Source: Sabulicella rubraurantiaca
Lineage (GTDB): Bacteria; Pseudomonadota; Alphaproteobacteria; Acetobacterales; Acetobacteraceae
Length of the DNA: 64,000 nt
NCBI RefSeq assembly: GCF_017355885.1
Contig: NZ_JAFEUU010000017.1
Span: 1-64,000 of the forward strand
Direction of reading: 5' to 3'
Part shown: positions 43,781-53,494 of the stretch, piece by piece
Position numbering within the stretch: the first letter of the stretch is position 1
How the letters are laid out: each line of letters starts with the position of its first letter
The notes under the pieces: generated by a model
Told to the model about the DNA's origin: nothing
Database searches by the model: none
The model's input: the letters and a program-made list of their open reading frames with translations, nothing else
Made by a program: the position numbers and the translations under genes

Positions 43781-44744
43781 TGCCGCGGGAGCGGATGATC
43801 GGCTCCCATTTCTCGATCTCGGAGCGCAGGAAGGCGGCGGCGCTTGCCGGCGTGGAATCCGGCACGACCTGAACCGCGAGTTCCGTCAGCCGGTTCCGCA
43901 CCGCATCCACCGCGAGCGCACGGTTCACCGCGGCATTGGCGGCGCGGACCACCGCCTCCGGCGTGCCGGAGGGCGTCAGCATCATGTGCCACGTATAGGC
44001 CTCGTAATCCGCGACGCCGCCTTCGATGAAGGTCGGGATGCTCGGCGCCAGCGGCGAGCGCGCGCGGGTGGAGATGGCGAGGGCCCGCATCTCGCCGCGC
44101 TGCAGGTAGGGCAGCGCGCTGGCCGCCACATCCACGATCATCGGGATGCGCCCCGCCAGCACGTCCGGCATGGCCGCCGCCGAACCGCGGAAGGCGACGT
44201 GGTTCATCCGCAGCCCGCCCGCCATGGCGAGGAACAATTCAGAGGCGAGATGGACGGCGCCGCCATTGCCGGAGGACGCGTAGTCGTAGCGCCCCGGATT
44301 GGCACGGATCAGCTCGATCAGTTCCGGCAGGGTGCGGGCCGGGAAGTTGCTGTTGACCATCAGGATCATCGGCACCTGACCGATGAGGGCGACGGGCGTG
44401 AAATCGGCCACCGGGTCAAAGGGCACGCGGTCAAACAGCGCGCGCACCACGGCGTGGCCGATGGTGCTGTAGAGCATGGTGTGCCCGTCCTTCGGCGCCT
44501 TCGCGACGATGTCCGTGCCGACGACGATGCCCGAGCCCGTGCGGTTCTCCACCACGAGGCGCTGCGGCAGGGTCTTCGACATCTCCTCCGCGATGACGCG
44601 GGCGGGGATATCGGTGGGTCCGCCGGCCGCGAAGGGCACGACGAGGCGGACAGGCTGGCTGGGCCAGTCGGAGCCCTGAGCGAAGGCAGAGCGCGCGGCG
44701 AATGGCGCGGCGGCGGCGAGGCCGAGAGCCTGACGACGAAGCAT
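43767..44744 (-). CDS. Bug family receptor, last gene of the ugp run
   Basis: The 325-residue protein has a signal (MLRRQALGLAAAAPFAARSA) and Bug motifs VRLVVPFAAGGPTDIPARVI (about 31-50), VVENRTGSGIVVG, DYASSGNGGAVHLASELFL and SIPTFIEGGV. It lies 37 bases after ugpC on the same strand and may be cotranscribed with the glycerol-3-phosphate system, which does not need it. It is the third Bug receptor of the window, with no tctAB. Ligand unknown. Confidence 0.87.
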   Translation of the reverse strand: MLRRQALGLAAAAPFAARSAFAQGSDWPSQPVRLVVPFAAGGPTDIPARVIAEEMSKTLPQRLVVENRTGSGIVVGTDIVAKAPKDGHTMLYSTIGHAVVRALFDRVPFDPVADFTPVALIGQVPMILMVNSNFPARTLPELIELIRANPGRYDYASSGNGGAVHLASELFLAMAGGLRMNHVAFRGSAAAMPDVLAGRIPMIVDVAASALPYLQRGEMRALAISTRARSPLAPSIPTFIEGGVADYEAYTWHMMLTPSGTPEAVVRAANAAVNRALAVDAVRNRLTELAVQVVPDSTPASAAAFLRSEIEKWEPIIRSRGITVG

Positions 44745-44781
44745 GGACGTGTCTCCCTGATTTGCGGCCAAGTTGGCCGTG

Positions 44782-45846
44782 TCAGGCGCCTGCTTCAATC
44801 CTCTTTCCGGATCCGGCATCGAAAACGTGCAGCGACTCGGGCGGCAGGGTGAGGGCCAAGGCGCCTTCGGCATGCACGGCACCGGGAAGCCGCGCGGTGA
44901 GCGGGCTGCCATCGGGCAGGCGGCCATGCAGCACGCTCTCGCTGCCCAGCGGCTCCACGAGTTCGATGGTGGGCGACAGCCCCCCCGCGCCGGGACGCAG
45001 ATGCTCAGGCCGGATGCCGATCAGCACCCCCGCGCCATCCGCGCCGGCACGTCCGGGAAGCGGAACGGCCAGCCCGCCCGCGAGCGTCGCCACCGCTCCG
45101 CCATGGCTCAGCGTCGCGGGAAGGAAGTTCATGGCCGGGCTGCCGATGAAGCCCGCGACATAGGTGTCGGCGGGCCGCGCCCAGATCTCCATCGGCGTCG
45201 CGATCTGCGCCGCGTGGCCGCCATGCATGACGACGAGGCGGTCGCCGAGCGTCATCGCCTCCACCTGGTCATGCGTCACGAAAAGGCTGGTGACGCCGAG
45301 GCGGCGCTGCAGCCGCCGGATCTCGGCGCGCATCTGGACGCGCAGCTTGGCGTCGAGGTTGGAGAGCGGCTCGTCGAACAGGAAGAGCTTGGGCTCGCGC
45401 ACGATGGCGCGGCCCATGGCGACGCGCTGGCGCTGGCCGCCGGAGAGCTGACGCGGCCGCCGCTCCAGCAGCGCGCCGATGCCGAGCAGCTCCGCGGCCT
45501 CCTTCACCCGCCGCTCGATCTCCGCCTTCGGGACGCCGCGGATCTTCAGCCCGTAGGCCATGTTCCCGAAGACCGACATGTGCGGGTAGAGCGCGTAGTT
45601 CTGGAACACCATCGCCACGTCGCGGTCGGCGGGTTCCAGGCCGGACACGTCCTGCCCCCCGATGACGACCTGTCCGGAGGTCTGCGTTTCCAGCCCCGCC
45701 ACGATGCGCAGCAAGGTGGACTTGCCGCAGCCCGAGGCGCCGACGATGACGATCATCTCGCCATCGGCCACATCCAGGGTGACCCCGTGCAGGACCTGGG
45801 TGGGGCCGAAGGACTTGCGGATATCCTGCAGGTGCAGCGTCGCCAT
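44782..45846 (-). CDS. ugpC: sn-Glycerol-3-phosphate ABC transporter ATPase
   Basis: The 354-residue ATPase has Walker [10 protein letters not shown] (36-44), signature LSGGQ (134-138), Walker B LFLFDEP (154-160) and the switch His192, then a C-terminal OB-fold (TOBE) regulatory domain, as in UgpC/MalK. The ATG at 45846 is chosen and overlaps the ugpE stop by one base. The gene order ugpB-ugpA-ugpE-ugpC matches the glycerol-3-phosphate system; other sugar importers have the same architecture. Confidence 0.9.
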   Translation of the reverse strand: MATLHLQDIRKSFGPTQVLHGVTLDVADGEMIVIVGASGCGKSTLLRIVAGLETQTSGQVVIGGQDVSGLEPADRDVAMVFQNYALYPHMSVFGNMAYGLKIRGVPKAEIERRVKEAAELLGIGALLERRPRQLSGGQRQRVAMGRAIVREPKLFLFDEPLSNLDAKLRVQMRAEIRRLQRRLGVTSLFVTHDQVEAMTLGDRLVVMHGGHAAQIATPMEIWARPADTYVAGFIGSPAMNFLPATLSHGGAVATLAGGLAVPLPGRAGADGAGVLIGIRPEHLRPGAGGLSPTIELVEPLGSESVLHGRLPDGSPLTARLPGAVHAEGALALTLPPESLHVFDAGSGKRIEAGA

Positions 45847-46712
45847 TACTTCTCGGTCTCCGTCAGGCCCTTCACGAACCAGCGCTGCATCAGCAGGACC
45901 ACCGCGACGGGGGGCAGCAGGGCATAGACCGCCGTTGCCATGATCACGTTCCACTCATTCTGAGAGTCGCCGCCGCCGATCATCTTGGTGAGGCCCACGA
46001 CGATGGTTTCCAGCGAGCGGTCATTCACGATCAGCAGCGGCCAGAGATACTGGTTCCAGCCATAGATGAACAGGATGACGAAGAGCGCCGCGATGTTGGT
46101 GACCGAGAGCGGCAGCACCACGTCCTTGAAGAAGCGCAGCGGCCCCGCCCCGTCGATCTTCGCCGCCTCCACGTATTCGTCCGGGATGGTGAGGAAGAAT
46201 TGCCGGAACAGCAGCGTCGCCGTCGCCGAGGCGATGAGCGGCACCACGAGGCCGGTCATTGTGTTGATCAGCTGAAGATCCACCATGACCTGGAAGGTCG
46301 GGATGATCCGCACCTCCACCGGCAGCATCAGCGTGATGAAGATCAGCCAGAAGCAGACCATGCGGCCGGGGAAGCGGAAGAACACCACCGCATAGGCACT
46401 GGTGAGCGAGATGGCGATCTTCCCGAAGGCGATCAGCAGCGCCATGACCAGGCTGTTGGCGAGCATCCGCCCGGCCGGCGTGCCCATGTAGCGCCCGCCC
46501 CCCGCCTCCCAGGCCTGGGCGTAGTTTGCCACCGCCTCGCCGCCCGGCAGCAGGGGTACGTCGCCTCGGCCGATCGTGTTCACGTCATGGGTGGAGCCGA
46601 TGACGGTGAGGTAGATCGGGAAGGCGAAGATCAGCACGCCCAGGATCAGGCAGAGATGGGTGATAATCGCGTCACGGCGCTGCCGGCGTCGCGTCTTCTC
46701 GGCAAGGTCCAT
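45846..46712 (-). CDS. ugpE: sn-Glycerol-3-phosphate ABC transporter permease UgpE
   Basis: The 288-residue permease has six helices and the EAA loop [23 protein letters not shown] (about 194-216) that contacts the ATPase. [20 protein letters not shown] near residue 40-60 is typical of UgpE. It overlaps ugpA and ugpC by one base each. Confidence 0.9.
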   Translation of the reverse strand: MDLAEKTRRRQRRDAIITHLCLILGVLIFAFPIYLTVIGSTHDVNTIGRGDVPLLPGGEAVANYAQAWEAGGGRYMGTPAGRMLANSLVMALLIAFGKIAISLTSAYAVVFFRFPGRMVCFWLIFITLMLPVEVRIIPTFQVMVDLQLINTMTGLVVPLIASATATLLFRQFFLTIPDEYVEAAKIDGAGPLRFFKDVVLPLSVTNIAALFVILFIYGWNQYLWPLLIVNDRSLETIVVGLTKMIGGGDSQNEWNVIMATAVYALLPPVAVVLLMQRWFVKGLTETEK

Positions 46713-47590
46713 CAGTAGTGCACCTTCCGCTCGACGTAGCGGAACTGCACGGCGGTCAGGACGATGACCAGGATCATCAGGATGACGCTTTGCGCCGCGC
46801 TGCTGCCGAGGTTCAGGTTCATCACCCCATCCGTGTAGACGCGGTAGATCAGCGTCTCGGTGCTCTTGCCCGGCCCGCCCTGGGTCAGCGAATGGATGAC
46901 GCCGAACGTGTCGAAGAAGGCGTAGACGAGGTTGACCACGAGCAGGAAAAAGGCCGTGGGCGAGAGCAGCGGGAACACCACTGTCCAGAAGCGACGCATC
47001 GGGCTGGCGCCGTCGATCGCCGCCGCCTCCAGGACGGAGCGCGGGATGGATTGCAGCCCTGCCAGGAAGAAGATGAAGTTGTAGGAGACCTGCTTCCAGG
47101 CGGAGGCGAGGATGACCAGCGTCAGCGCCTGCCCCCCGTTCAGCCGGTAGTCCCAGGGGATGCCCAGCCCGTTCAGTAGCCGGCCGAACAGACCGATATT
47201 CGGGTGGAACATGAACAGCCACAGCACGGCGGCCAGCGCCGGCGCTACGGCATAGGGCCAGACCAGCAGCGTCTTGTAGGTGTCGGCACCGCGGATGTGC
47301 TTGTCCGCCTGCACGGCGAGGAACAGCGCCACGCCGAGCGCCAGCAGGGCGACGCTGACTGAGAACAACCCGGTCCGCGCCGCCGATTCCAACCAGGTCG
47401 GGTCGGAGAGCACGTCGGCGTAATTTTCGAAGGCGACGAACTGGCTGGACAGGCCGAATGCATCCTCCCGAAGGAAGGACTGGTAGATGGCCATACCCGC
47501 CGGCCAGAAGAAGAACAGCCCGGTGATGATGAGCTGCGGCAGCAACAGCAGGTAGGGAAGCGCCACGCCCTTGAAGTGAACCTTACGCAA
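46712..47590 (-). CDS. ugpA: sn-Glycerol-3-phosphate ABC transporter permease UgpA
   Basis: The 292-residue permease has six helices. The start [20 protein letters not shown] and the [20 protein letters not shown] segment (about 36-55) fit UgpA, and the EAA loop is [17 protein letters not shown] (about 185-201). It follows ugpB by 19 bases and overlaps ugpE by one base. Confidence 0.92.
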   Translation of the reverse strand: MRKVHFKGVALPYLLLLPQLIITGLFFFWPAGMAIYQSFLREDAFGLSSQFVAFENYADVLSDPTWLESAARTGLFSVSVALLALGVALFLAVQADKHIRGADTYKTLLVWPYAVAPALAAVLWLFMFHPNIGLFGRLLNGLGIPWDYRLNGGQALTLVILASAWKQVSYNFIFFLAGLQSIPRSVLEAAAIDGASPMRRFWTVVFPLLSPTAFFLLVVNLVYAFFDTFGVIHSLTQGGPGKSTETLIYRVYTDGVMNLNLGSSAAQSVILMILVIVLTAVQFRYVERKVHY

Positions 47591-47609
47591 CAGGCGCTCC
47601 CTTCGTGGA

Positions 47610-48971
47610 TCAGCCGCGGTTCGTGCGCTCGAAGTTGCGCAGCACCGCGTTGCCCCGGTTCGTCATGTTCTGCAAGGCCTGCGGAGCCGCCTGCTGACCC
47701 TGGAGCGCGCGCTCCATCTCTTCCTGCATGATGACGCGGATCTCGACAAAGCCGCCCAGGCGGATGCCGCGGCTGGCGCCGGTCATGCGGTCGCCGCGCA
47801 GGAGTTGCTGGATGGGCACGTCGGCGCCCGGGTTCTGCTCGTAGAAGCCGCTCTGGCGCACGCGCTCGAAGGCGGTGCGGGTGACGGGCAGGAAGCCCGT
47901 GTCGGTGTGCCACTTCGCCGCGACCTCGGGCCGGGCGAGGAAGGCGAAGAACTCGGCGATGGCGCGGTTCTCGTCCGCGCTGCGCTGCGCGTTCGGGCCG
48001 CGATTCATCGCCCAGAAGGAGGCGCCGCCGATGATGGAGTTGATCGGCGCGCCCGGCACGTCCTCGTAATAAGGCAGCATCGCCGCGCCGATATTCGCCG
48101 CGCCGCCCGGCACTTCGCGCACGAAGCGCGCCCGCGCGCCGGAGGAAGCATGAACGATTGCCGCCTGGCCGGAAGCGAAGACGGCGTCGCCCGCCGAGTC
48201 ACGTCCGCCCCAACGGAAGGACCCCTCGCGCCCCATTTCCAGCAGATTGGCGAAGTGGCGCTGCATCAGAGGGTTGTTGACGCGCAGCTCGGTGTTCAGC
48301 CCGCCAAAGCCGTTTTCCTGGCTCGCAATCTCGGTGTTGTGGATGGCGCTCTGCTGCTCGATCTGCGTCCAGGTCGGCCAAGCGGTGGTGAAGGGCATCT
48401 CGTGCCCCGCCGCCTTGATGCGCTGCGCGGCCTGACGAAGCTCAGCCCAGGTCTTCGGTGCCACCTCCGGATCGAGCCCGGCGCGCCGGAAGGCATCCTT
48501 GTTGTAGAACATGATCGCCGTCGAGGAATTGAACGGCATGGACATCATGCGCCCGTCGGCGAGGCTGTAATAACCGCGCACCGCCGGCAGGTAGTCGTCG
48601 AAGTTGATGTTGACGTTGGTGTCGCGCAGCAGCTCGTGAAGCGGCTTGATGGCGCGACCAGCTGCCATCATCGTGCCCGTGCCCACCTCGAACATCTGTA
48701 CGATGTGCGGCGCGGTGCCGGCGCGGAAGGCGGCGATGGCGGCCACCATCGTCTCGGGGTAACCGCCCCGGAAGGTGGAGACGACGCGGGCGCGGCTCTG
48801 CGAGTTGTTGAAGTCGTTGGCGATGGATTCGAGCATGCCGCCCAGCGGCTGGGCCAGGCCGTGCCAGAACTGGATCTCGACGGGGCCGTTTTGGGCCAGC
48901 GCGGGCGCAGCAAGCGCGACGGGAGCGAAGGTCCCGGCAGCGGCCAGGCCCAGTTGACGACGACGCAGCAT
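47610..48971 (-). CDS. ugpB: sn-Glycerol-3-phosphate-binding protein
   Basis: The 453-residue periplasmic binding protein has a signal peptide ([20 protein letters not shown], cleaved near 30) and a type 1 extracellular binding fold. [20 protein letters not shown] (about 31-50), [20 protein letters not shown] and [11 protein letters not shown] are typical of UgpB, including the residues around the phosphate site. The ATG at 48971 is preferred over one five codons earlier. It leads the operon and has a Pho-box match 58-76 bases before the start. Confidence 0.92.
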   Translation of the reverse strand: MLRRRQLGLAAAGTFAPVALAAPALAQNGPVEIQFWHGLAQPLGGMLESIANDFNNSQSRARVVSTFRGGYPETMVAAIAAFRAGTAPHIVQMFEVGTGTMMAAGRAIKPLHELLRDTNVNINFDDYLPAVRGYYSLADGRMMSMPFNSSTAIMFYNKDAFRRAGLDPEVAPKTWAELRQAAQRIKAAGHEMPFTTAWPTWTQIEQQSAIHNTEIASQENGFGGLNTELRVNNPLMQRHFANLLEMGREGSFRWGGRDSAGDAVFASGQAAIVHASSGARARFVREVPGGAANIGAAMLPYYEDVPGAPINSIIGGASFWAMNRGPNAQRSADENRAIAEFFAFLARPEVAAKWHTDTGFLPVTRTAFERVRQSGFYEQNPGADVPIQQLLRGDRMTGASRGIRLGGFVEIRVIMQEEMERALQGQQAAPQALQNMTNRGNAVLRNFERTNRG

Positions 48972-49028
48972 GCAGGCGACTCCCAATATGTCTGGTCCGC
49001 GGGCGTTAGACCCCGGCGGTTGCCCGCA

Positions 49029-49047
49029 TGTGACACGTTTATGTCGG
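49029..49047 (-). promoter_or_regulatory. Pho box upstream of ugpB
   Basis: On the minus strand the sequence is CCGACATAAACGTGTCACA. Against the PhoB consensus CTGTCATAAATCTGTCACA, 15 of 19 positions agree, including both TCA/ACA cores and the AT-rich spacer, in an otherwise GC-rich region. It lies 58-76 bases before the ugpB start codon. ugp operons are classical phosphate-starvation targets, so PhoB control is a reasonable inference. The -10 box is not obvious. Confidence 0.6.
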
Positions 49048-49061
49048 TCGCGTGAAGGGGA

Positions 49062-50189
49062 TCAGTTGGCCGTCATGCGCTCGTAGAGAGCGGGGTCCGT
49101 CGCGCCCTCCGTGCCGAAGACCAGCACGCGGCTTGCCCCATCCAGCCCCAGCGCGTCGCGCCATTCCGGCCGTGCCAGCGCCGCTTCCAGCGCCAGCAGC
49201 CCGGCGACGGCGCTTTCGCCCGCTTCGATGCCTTCCGCGCGCAGGCGGCGCATGGCGGCCGGTACGCCGTCATCCGGCACGGCCATGAAGGCGAAGGCAC
49301 CTCGCTCCAGCTCCTGCCACGCCAGCAGCGAGGGCTCGCCGCATGCCAGCCCGGCCATGATCGTGTCGAGTTCGCCCGCCACCGCCACCGCCTCCCCCGC
49401 ACGCGCGGATTCGAGCAGGCAGGCGGCCCGGTCGGGCTCCGCGATGACGAGGCGCGCATTCCGCGCCCCGCTCGCCCGAAGCTGGACGGAAACGGCGGCC
49501 GCGACGCCCCCTACCCCACCAGGCACAAAGACATGGGTGGGCGGCGCGCCCATCGCTTCCAGCGCCTCGGCCGCCATCAACCGGTAGCCCTGCATTACGT
49601 CGCGCGGCGGCTCGGTGTAGCCGGGATAGGAGGTGTCGGAGATGACGAGCCAATTTTCCGCCTCGGCCACGCGCTGCGCCTCGCGCACGCTGTCGTCGTA
49701 ATTGCCCTTCACCTCGCGCACCTCGGCGCCGAAGGCGGCGATGGCGTCGCGGCGGCCCTGGCTGACATGCTCGTGCACGAAGATCACGCAGCGGCAGCCG
49801 AAGCGCCGTGCCCCCCACGCGACGCTGCGGCCATGATTGCCGTCCGTCGCGCAGGTGACCGTGACCTCCGCCGTCTCCTCGGCCAGTTCCCCGGACTCCA
49901 GCGCCTTCCCGTCCGGCGCGCGCGCTGCGCCGCGCCGGGCCAGCTCCGCCGAGAGAGCCCGCATCACCGCATAGGCCCCGCCCAGCGCCTTGAAGGAGCG
50001 CAGGCCGAAACGTGCGCTTTCATCCTTCCAGAACAGCGCGCCGATGCCGGGCCATGGAAGCTCATGCAGCGGCGTCGGTGCATAGCCCTGCCAGGATTCG
50101 ATCTCGGCGCGGGCGCGGCGGAACCCGCCTTCGGTCAGCACGACGACGCCCGGCGTGCCGTGGCGTGGATTGAGGAAGAGCTGCTCCAT
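49062..50189 (-). CDS. dpaL: Diaminopropionate ammonia-lyase
   Basis: The 375-residue PLP enzyme should convert 2,3-diaminopropionate to pyruvate and ammonia. The PLP lysine is Lys67 in RFGLRSFKALGGAYAV (61-76); TCATDGNHGRSVAWGARRFG and PGGVGGVAAA (phosphate-binding glycines) are characteristic of the YgeX/DpaL branch of fold type II enzymes. The ATG at 50189 (MEQLFLNPRHG) is the family start. It is divergent from the epimerase-like gene by 46 bases. Confidence 0.85.
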   Translation of the reverse strand: MEQLFLNPRHGTPGVVVLTEGGFRRARAEIESWQGYAPTPLHELPWPGIGALFWKDESARFGLRSFKALGGAYAVMRALSAELARRGAARAPDGKALESGELAEETAEVTVTCATDGNHGRSVAWGARRFGCRCVIFVHEHVSQGRRDAIAAFGAEVREVKGNYDDSVREAQRVAEAENWLVISDTSYPGYTEPPRDVMQGYRLMAAEALEAMGAPPTHVFVPGGVGGVAAAVSVQLRASGARNARLVIAEPDRAACLLESARAGEAVAVAGELDTIMAGLACGEPSLLAWQELERGAFAFMAVPDDGVPAAMRRLRAEGIEAGESAVAGLLALEAALARPEWRDALGLDGASRVLVFGTEGATDPALYERMTAN

Positions 50190-50235
50190 GACGGGCAGCT
50201 TGGCGGGCGGCCCCCGCTCCGGCAACCTCCGCGCC

Positions 50236-51192
50236 ATGCAGATCGCCATCCTCGGCGGCGGGGGGTTCCTCGGCCGCAAGCTCGCCGCACGCCTCGCCGC
50301 GGAGGGGGCGGCCACCCGCCTCACCCTGTTCGACATGGCCGAGCCGCCGCCGCTCGACGCGCCCTTCCCCGCGGAGCGCCTGGCCGGCAACGTCACGGAT
50401 CCGGTGGCACTCGCGCGCGCAATCCCCGAGGGGACGGATGCGGTCATCCACCTCGCCGCCGTGGTGAGTGCGGCGGCGGAGGCGGATTACGATCTCGGCC
50501 TCGACGTGAACCTGCGCGGCACGCTGGCGGTGATCGAGCGCTGCCGGCAACTGGCCAAGCCTCCGCGCGTGGTCTTCACCTCCTCCGTGGCCTCCTTCGG
50601 CGGGGGACAGGCGGCGATGCTGCCCGACGAGGCGCGGCAGCTCCCCACCAATTCCTACGGGGCGCAGAAGGCGGCGGCGGAGTTGCTGCTGCAGGACGCG
50701 TCGCGCCGCGGGATGCTGGATGCCGTCTCCATCCGCCTGCCCACTGTCATCATCCGGCCCGGGCGGCCCAACAAGGCGGCCTCCTCCTTCGTTTCCGCCA
50801 TCCTACGCGAGCCGCTGCTGGGGCTGGAGACGCCACTGCCCGTGGGGGAGGATTTCCGCCTCTGGGTCTGCTCGCCGCGCATCGCGGTGGACTGGCTGCA
50901 CCATGCCATGACCATGGATACGGCACCGCTTGGCCTCGACCGCGGCATCAACCCGCCAGGGCTGAGCGTGAGCGTGGCGGAGATGCTCTCCGTGCTGACG
51001 CCGGAGCAGCGCGCGCTGGTGAAGCCGGAACCCGACGCCAATGTCGCCGCCATCGTCGGCGGGTGGCCTGCCGCCTTCACGGCGGAACGCGCCCGGCGCC
51101 TTGGCTTCCGGCCGCAGCCGGGGATGGACGCGATCCTGCAGGGCTTCCTGGAAGACGATCTGGAGCCGACGCGGCGCGAGCGCCTCGGCTGA
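50236..51192 (+). CDS. NAD-dependent epimerase-like dehydrogenase (DenD-like)
   Basis: The 318-residue extended SDR protein has the NAD loop GGGGFLG (8-14), VFTSSVASFGG and the catalytic YGAQK (Tyr near 140, Lys three residues later plus one), followed by IRLPTVIIRPGRPNKAASSF, which is typical of D-erythronate dehydrogenase DenD and relatives. DenD oxidises D-erythronate in four-carbon acid catabolism. The usual partner kinase (DUF1537) is not in the window, so the substrate is tentative. Start is the ATG at 50236. Confidence 0.78.
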   Translation: MQIAILGGGGFLGRKLAARLAAEGAATRLTLFDMAEPPPLDAPFPAERLAGNVTDPVALARAIPEGTDAVIHLAAVVSAAAEADYDLGLDVNLRGTLAVIERCRQLAKPPRVVFTSSVASFGGGQAAMLPDEARQLPTNSYGAQKAAAELLLQDASRRGMLDAVSIRLPTVIIRPGRPNKAASSFVSAILREPLLGLETPLPVGEDFRLWVCSPRIAVDWLHHAMTMDTAPLGLDRGINPPGLSVSVAEMLSVLTPEQRALVKPEPDANVAAIVGGWPAAFTAERARRLGFRPQPGMDAILQGFLEDDLEPTRRERLG

Positions 51193-51281
51193 AAGGCTGC
51201 GCCTATCGGGGCGATCGGGGCGGTGCCGTGGCGGCACCCCCCCTGCCCTGACACAATTCCCGCATCAGAAGGAGCATCGCC

Positions 51282-51689
51282 ATGATCCGCATCGGAGCCC
51301 TCGCCGCCATCCTCGCCGTACCGCTGGCGCTCGCCATGCCCGCCGGCGAGGCGCTGGCCCAGAGCGCGCCCGTCCGCACCGCCTCGGTCAACTGCGTGCA
51401 GAACAACCTGATGGAGGTGGTCAGCGTCACCTTCAGCACCTCGCGCGTGCCGCGCATGGGGCCGGGCAGCGACCTGAAGACGGCCGATGTGAGGATCAGG
51501 AACCGCACTCCCTCAAGCACCTACCGCGTCACCGGCACCCTCTCGCGCCCCGGCGTGGAGCAGAGCTTCATGAACGAGGTGAACCTCACCCTCGGCCCGG
51601 GCGCGACGACGCGCTTCGCGGCGGCGAACGTGGTGCGGATCATGACGGAGCAGGACATCCGCAACGCGCTGGTCCTGACCTGCAGCTAA
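51282..51689 (+). CDS. Exported hypothetical protein
   Basis: The 135-residue product has a signal peptide (MIRIGALAAILAVPLALAMP, cleavage near ALAQS at 27) and a mature part with two cysteines (SVNCVQNN near 38 and the C-terminal LTCS), perhaps one disulfide. It appears rich in beta strands. No family recognised. A GAAGGAG ribosome site precedes the ATG. The stop overlaps that of the convergent thioesterase gene by three bases. Confidence 0.65.
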   Translation: MIRIGALAAILAVPLALAMPAGEALAQSAPVRTASVNCVQNNLMEVVSVTFSTSRVPRMGPGSDLKTADVRIRNRTPSSTYRVTGTLSRPGVEQSFMNEVNLTLGPGATTRFAAANVVRIMTEQDIRNALVLTCS

Positions 51690-52114
51690 CACCGCAGTGC
51701 CGCCTCCATCCCGGCCCGTGCCGAATCCGGGATGGGAGTGCTGGCGCCGTCCTTCACGCAGACCAGCAGCGCCTTGGCCTCGAAGCAGAGGCCGTCCTTC
51801 CACACCGCGTATTCATGGGTGTAGCTGGTATTGCGGAACCCGGTGGTCCGCAGCGTCAGCAGCACGTCGTCCTGGAAGCCCAGGGCGCGCAGGTAGCGGA
51901 CCTCCAGCCGCGCCACGACCGGACCGGGCGCATCGGGCCGCAATTCCTGGCCCAGCGAGAACCAGTGCTCCACACGCATGTCCTCGAACATGATGAGGTA
52001 GGCGGCGTGGTTCACGTGGCCGTAGAGGTCGCATTCCGCCCAGCGGATGCGGTGGCGCTTCGCCACGTGCCATTCCCCTTCCACCCCGAACTCCGCGCGA
52101 GTCGCCGCGTCCAT
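51686..52114 (-). CDS. Acyl-CoA thioesterase (4HBT hotdog family)
   Basis: The 142-residue protein has the 4-hydroxybenzoyl-CoA thioesterase signature RIRWAECDLYGHVNHAAYLI (about 23-42), with the catalytic acidic residue, and YLRALGFQDDVLLTLRTTGF. It should hydrolyse an acyl- or aryl-CoA. The ATG at 52114 has a strong GGGAGG site at the right distance, so it is preferred over the ATG six codons earlier. Substrate unknown. Confidence 0.82.
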   Translation of the reverse strand: MDAATRAEFGVEGEWHVAKRHRIRWAECDLYGHVNHAAYLIMFEDMRVEHWFSLGQELRPDAPGPVVARLEVRYLRALGFQDDVLLTLRTTGFRNTSYTHEYAVWKDGLCFEAKALLVCVKDGASTPIPDSARAGMEAALRC

Positions 52115-52186
52115 GTCGCCTCCCTGATCCATGCTGCGGGCAGATTGGCGCGGCGCGCCATGCAGCGAAAGGTCCGGGGCGCGGAG

Positions 52187-53494
52187 TCAATCCTTGCCCG
52201 ATCGTCCCTGCCGCACCGCCGCCTCGCCGAAGCGGCCGCGCAGCGCTTCCATGGCGCGCCAGCGCGCGGCACGGCGCGGCGCCTCCGGGTCGGCTAGGTC
52301 GCCCGCATCGGCGCCCTCCGCCGGCATCAGCGGGCTGGCGCCGACGCCGATCAGGCGGAAGGGCGTGCCATCCGCCTCGCGCCGCAGGAGGGCGCGCGCC
52401 ACCTCGAACAGCGTCTCGGGCACCTGCGTCGCGGCGGCGAGGCGCCCGACGCGGCTGCGCGTCTCGAAGCGCGCGGTCTTGAGCTTCAGCACCACGCCAC
52501 CGGTCGCGAAGCCCTTGGCGGCGAGGCGACGGGCCAGCTTCTCGCATAGGCGCCAGAGCGGCGCCTCCAGCGCCTCGACCGTCGAAAGGTCGGTGTCGAA
52601 GGTGGTCTCGGCGCTGATGCTGCGCGTCTCGCGGTCCGGGCTGACCGGGCGCGGGTCCTCGCCACGGGCGCGGGCGGCGAGTTCCGGCCCCTCCGGCCCC
52701 AGCCGCGCCAGGGCGGAGCGCGCATCGAGCGCGGCCAACTGCCCAAGCCGCGTGATGCCGAGCGCGGCGAGGCGCCGCACCGCCGCCGGGCCGATTCCGG
52801 GCAGCAGCCCGACCGGTTCCGGCGCCAGCCAGGAGGCGGCCTCCTCCGCCCCGATCACGGCAAAGCCGCGCGGCTTGTCCCGGCCGGCTGCCAGCTTCGC
52901 CATCAGCCGGTTCGCCGCGAGGCCGATCGAGACGGTTACACCGACCTCCCGCTCCACCTGCTGCGCCAGCCGCGCCAGCGTCACCGCGGGCGGCGCGCGG
53001 TGCAGCGCCTCCGTCCCGCGCAGATCCAGCACCGCCTCGTCGATGGAGAGCGGCTGCACCAGCGGCGTCAGCTTCTCCATCATCGCGCGGATGCGCCGGG
53101 CTTCCTGCACGTACTTCGCCATCTCGGGGCGTATCACCACGGCATCGGGGCAGAGGGCGCGGGCCTGGAACATGGGCATGGCGGACCGGACGCCGCGCGT
53201 ACGGGCGACGTAGCAGCACGCCGCCACCACGCCGCGCGTCAGCCCGCCCACGATCACGGGCTTCGCCGCCAATTCCGGCCGGTCGCGCTTCTCGACGCTG
53301 GCATAGAAGGCATCGCAGTCGAGATGCGCCACGGTCAGGCTGAAGAGTTCGTCATGGCGCACGATGCGCCGCCCGCCGCAGGCGACGCAGGACGCCCCGT
53401 CGCCGGGCGCGGTGGACAGGCAATCGCGGCAGAGGGCGGGCACGGGGGTATTATCCGCCCCCGCCGCGCGCGCTTCAACCGATGGGGCCGTCAT
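52187..53494 (-). CDS. dinB: DNA polymerase IV with N-terminal zinc ribbon
   Basis: The 435-residue Y-family polymerase copies damaged templates. An N-terminal zinc-ribbon-like segment (CRDCL at 22-26 and CVACG at 36-40) precedes the polymerase start VAHLDCDAFYASVEKRD (about 55-71; Asp59 and Asp61) and the active-site QPLSIDEAVLDL. The C-terminal little-finger domain is present. The zinc segment is common in alphaproteobacterial DinB. The start overlaps PhoX by 20 bases; no LexA box is evident. Confidence 0.88.
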   Translation of the reverse strand: MTAPSVEARAAGADNTPVPALCRDCLSTAPGDGASCVACGGRRIVRHDELFSLTVAHLDCDAFYASVEKRDRPELAAKPVIVGGLTRGVVAACCYVARTRGVRSAMPMFQARALCPDAVVIRPEMAKYVQEARRIRAMMEKLTPLVQPLSIDEAVLDLRGTEALHRAPPAVTLARLAQQVEREVGVTVSIGLAANRLMAKLAAGRDKPRGFAVIGAEEAASWLAPEPVGLLPGIGPAAVRRLAALGITRLGQLAALDARSALARLGPEGPELAARARGEDPRPVSPDRETRSISAETTFDTDLSTVEALEAPLWRLCEKLARRLAAKGFATGGVVLKLKTARFETRSRVGRLAAATQVPETLFEVARALLRREADGTPFRLIGVGASPLMPAEGADAGDLADPEAPRRAARWRAMEALRGRFGEAAVRQGRSGKD

